This document shows positions 63,469 through 64,000 of a stretch of 64,000 nucleotides of DNA, in pieces (positions within the stretch are counted from its first letter, which is position 1; every line of letters begins with the position of its first letter). The position numbers and the translations under genes are program-made. The DNA comes from Corynebacterium lizhenjunii (lineage in GTDB: Bacteria; Actinomycetota; Actinomycetes; Mycobacteriales; Mycobacteriaceae), in assembly GCF_011038655.2 (NCBI RefSeq), contig NZ_CP064954.1:2480001-2544000 (forward strand), read 5' to 3'. Under the pieces are notes generated by a model, which worked only from the letters and a program-made list of their open reading frames with translations, had not been told where the DNA came from and did no database searches.

Positions 63469-63788
63469 CAGTTCAACTCCAAATCTTCTACCTCGGTGGG
63501 TTGCTGCAGCACCCAGTCAGGCTCAGCAACCATGAGAGCGATCTCTTTGCGAGAACGGGTCTCTACGTTGACCACAAAGCGCAGGCCCGCGCGCTCGCAG
63601 GCGGCGATGTCCTCTAGGTTGTCTTGAGCAACCTGGACTACCACGCGGCGGCACTTAGGGTCCTCAGCAAAGACTGCTCGGACGCGCGCTTGCAAGTCTT
63701 TGCCGTCGGCGAAGTCCACGGTGGCATCGTGGGTGCCGAAGGGATAGGTGTGGCGCAGTTCAGTGGCTGAGACATAGACAATGCTCAT
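63468..63788 (-). CDS. GNAT-like acetyltransferase, short
   Basis: A 106-residue protein resembling the C-terminal part of GNAT enzymes: VVVQVAQDNLEDIAACERAGLRFVVNVETRSRKEIALMV, where the N-x-x-D-I-A-A-C-E-R-A-G-L-R-F block matches motif B. The acetyl-CoA loop of motif A is reduced, so catalytic activity is doubtful. Its ATG overlaps the stop of the CoA ligase gene and it overlaps the thioesterase gene at the other end. Confidence 0.65.
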   Translation of the reverse strand: MSIVYVSATELRHTYPFGTHDATVDFADGKDLQARVRAVFAEDPKCRRVVVQVAQDNLEDIAACERAGLRFVVNVETRSRKEIALMVAEPDWVLQQPTEVEDLELN

Positions 63789-64000
63789 TAGGGGATCACC
63801 TCTCCAATAGTTCCTTCGCGCACGCCCTGACGCAGCAGGATTTTATCCACCTTGCCGCCAGCATTGCGGGGGATTTCGTCGACAACAACGACCTTGGACG
63901 GCAGCTTGTAACGCGCTAGGTGGCGGGCGCAGTGGTCGCGAATGTCTTGAACCGTGAAGTCAATCTCACCGGTGTGTTCAATGACGGCGACAATACGCTC
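63788..64000 (-). CDS. AMP-forming acyl-CoA ligase, C-terminal fragment (runs off the window)
   Basis: Only the last 70 residues are in the window, ending EGTIGEVIP and stop. The segment LARYKLPSKVVVVDEIPRN followed by AGGKVDKILLR is the C-terminal ANL-family domain, whose final lysine (GKVDK) catalyses adenylation. The gene would start right of the window. It probably activates the aromatic acid handled by the downstream thioesterase and monooxygenase, and heads this operon. Confidence 0.88.
   Translation of the reverse strand, partial: ERIVAVIEHTGEIDFTVQDIRDHCARHLARYKLPSKVVVVDEIPRNAGGKVDKILLRQGVREGTIGEVIP

Noticed and set aside
1..64000. tRNA genes, insertion sequences or prophage
   Set aside because: I saw no tRNA T-arm signatures in plausible contexts, no transposase or integrase, and no attachment-site duplication.

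Overview
The window looks like a chromosomal segment of a high-GC Corynebacterium or close relative, probably fairly near the replication origin. The evidence is the block ponA - GT87 - rpsF - ssb - rplI - dnaB, a MarR/universal-stress pair next to ponA as in C. glutamicum, frequent leaderless starts, a cluster of DnaA boxes beside dnaB and a near-perfect parS site. At the left edge the minus strand carries what looks like the leader of an rRNA operon whose 16S gene would lie just outside the window.

Layout. 0.5-2.9 kb: a GntR(YtrA-type)-ABC operon with a clear operator. 3.0-5.6 kb: an NYN-domain protein, a PspA-like protein and thioredoxin. 5.9-8.6 kb: copper chaperone and copper P-type ATPase behind a CsoR-type palindrome. 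8.6-10.6 kb: an MFS transporter and a VanZ-like protein. 10.6-14.2 kb: dnaB, a 720-bp gap with six DnaA boxes, then rplI, ssb and rpsF. 14.4-21.1 kb: GT87 mannosyltransferase-like protein, ponA, DUF5318, MarR, universal stress protein and a membrane protein. 21.2-28.5 kb: trhO, a NatAB-like ABC pair that seems to start at ATT, DUF1846, a Nei-type glycosylase and the bifunctional NAD(P)HX repair enzyme. 29-35.6 kb: a LolD/FtsX-type ABC pair divergent from a two-component system, then a TetR regulator divergent from a YhgE-like membrane protein. 35.7-45.8 kb: an MHS-family transporter, an FAD dehydrogenase, three PRiA4b-ORF3-like paralogues around a second VanZ gene, and leuS.

45.8-60.9 kb is a defence island: a Schlafen/AlbA_2-type protein flanked on both sides by regularly spaced palindromic repeats, a type I restriction-modification system (hsdR, hsdS, hsdM) with an Mrr-like endonuclease and a PIN-protein pair inserted, an ImmA/IrrE-DUF4411 pair, and a Fic-XRE pair. 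60.9-64 kb is the end of an aromatic-acid catabolic operon (FAD monooxygenase, thioesterase, GNAT-like protein, acyl-CoA ligase).

Two signals are not explained by ordinary annotation. First, a short motif (core GCCGATGCC, best form GCTTGCCGATGCCCCC, either orientation) recurs roughly 40 times. It occurs in intergenic DNA and, in all reading frames, inside protein linkers, so it behaves like a DNA-level signature. Second, 29-30 bp palindromes at about 54-bp period flank the AlbA_2 gene.
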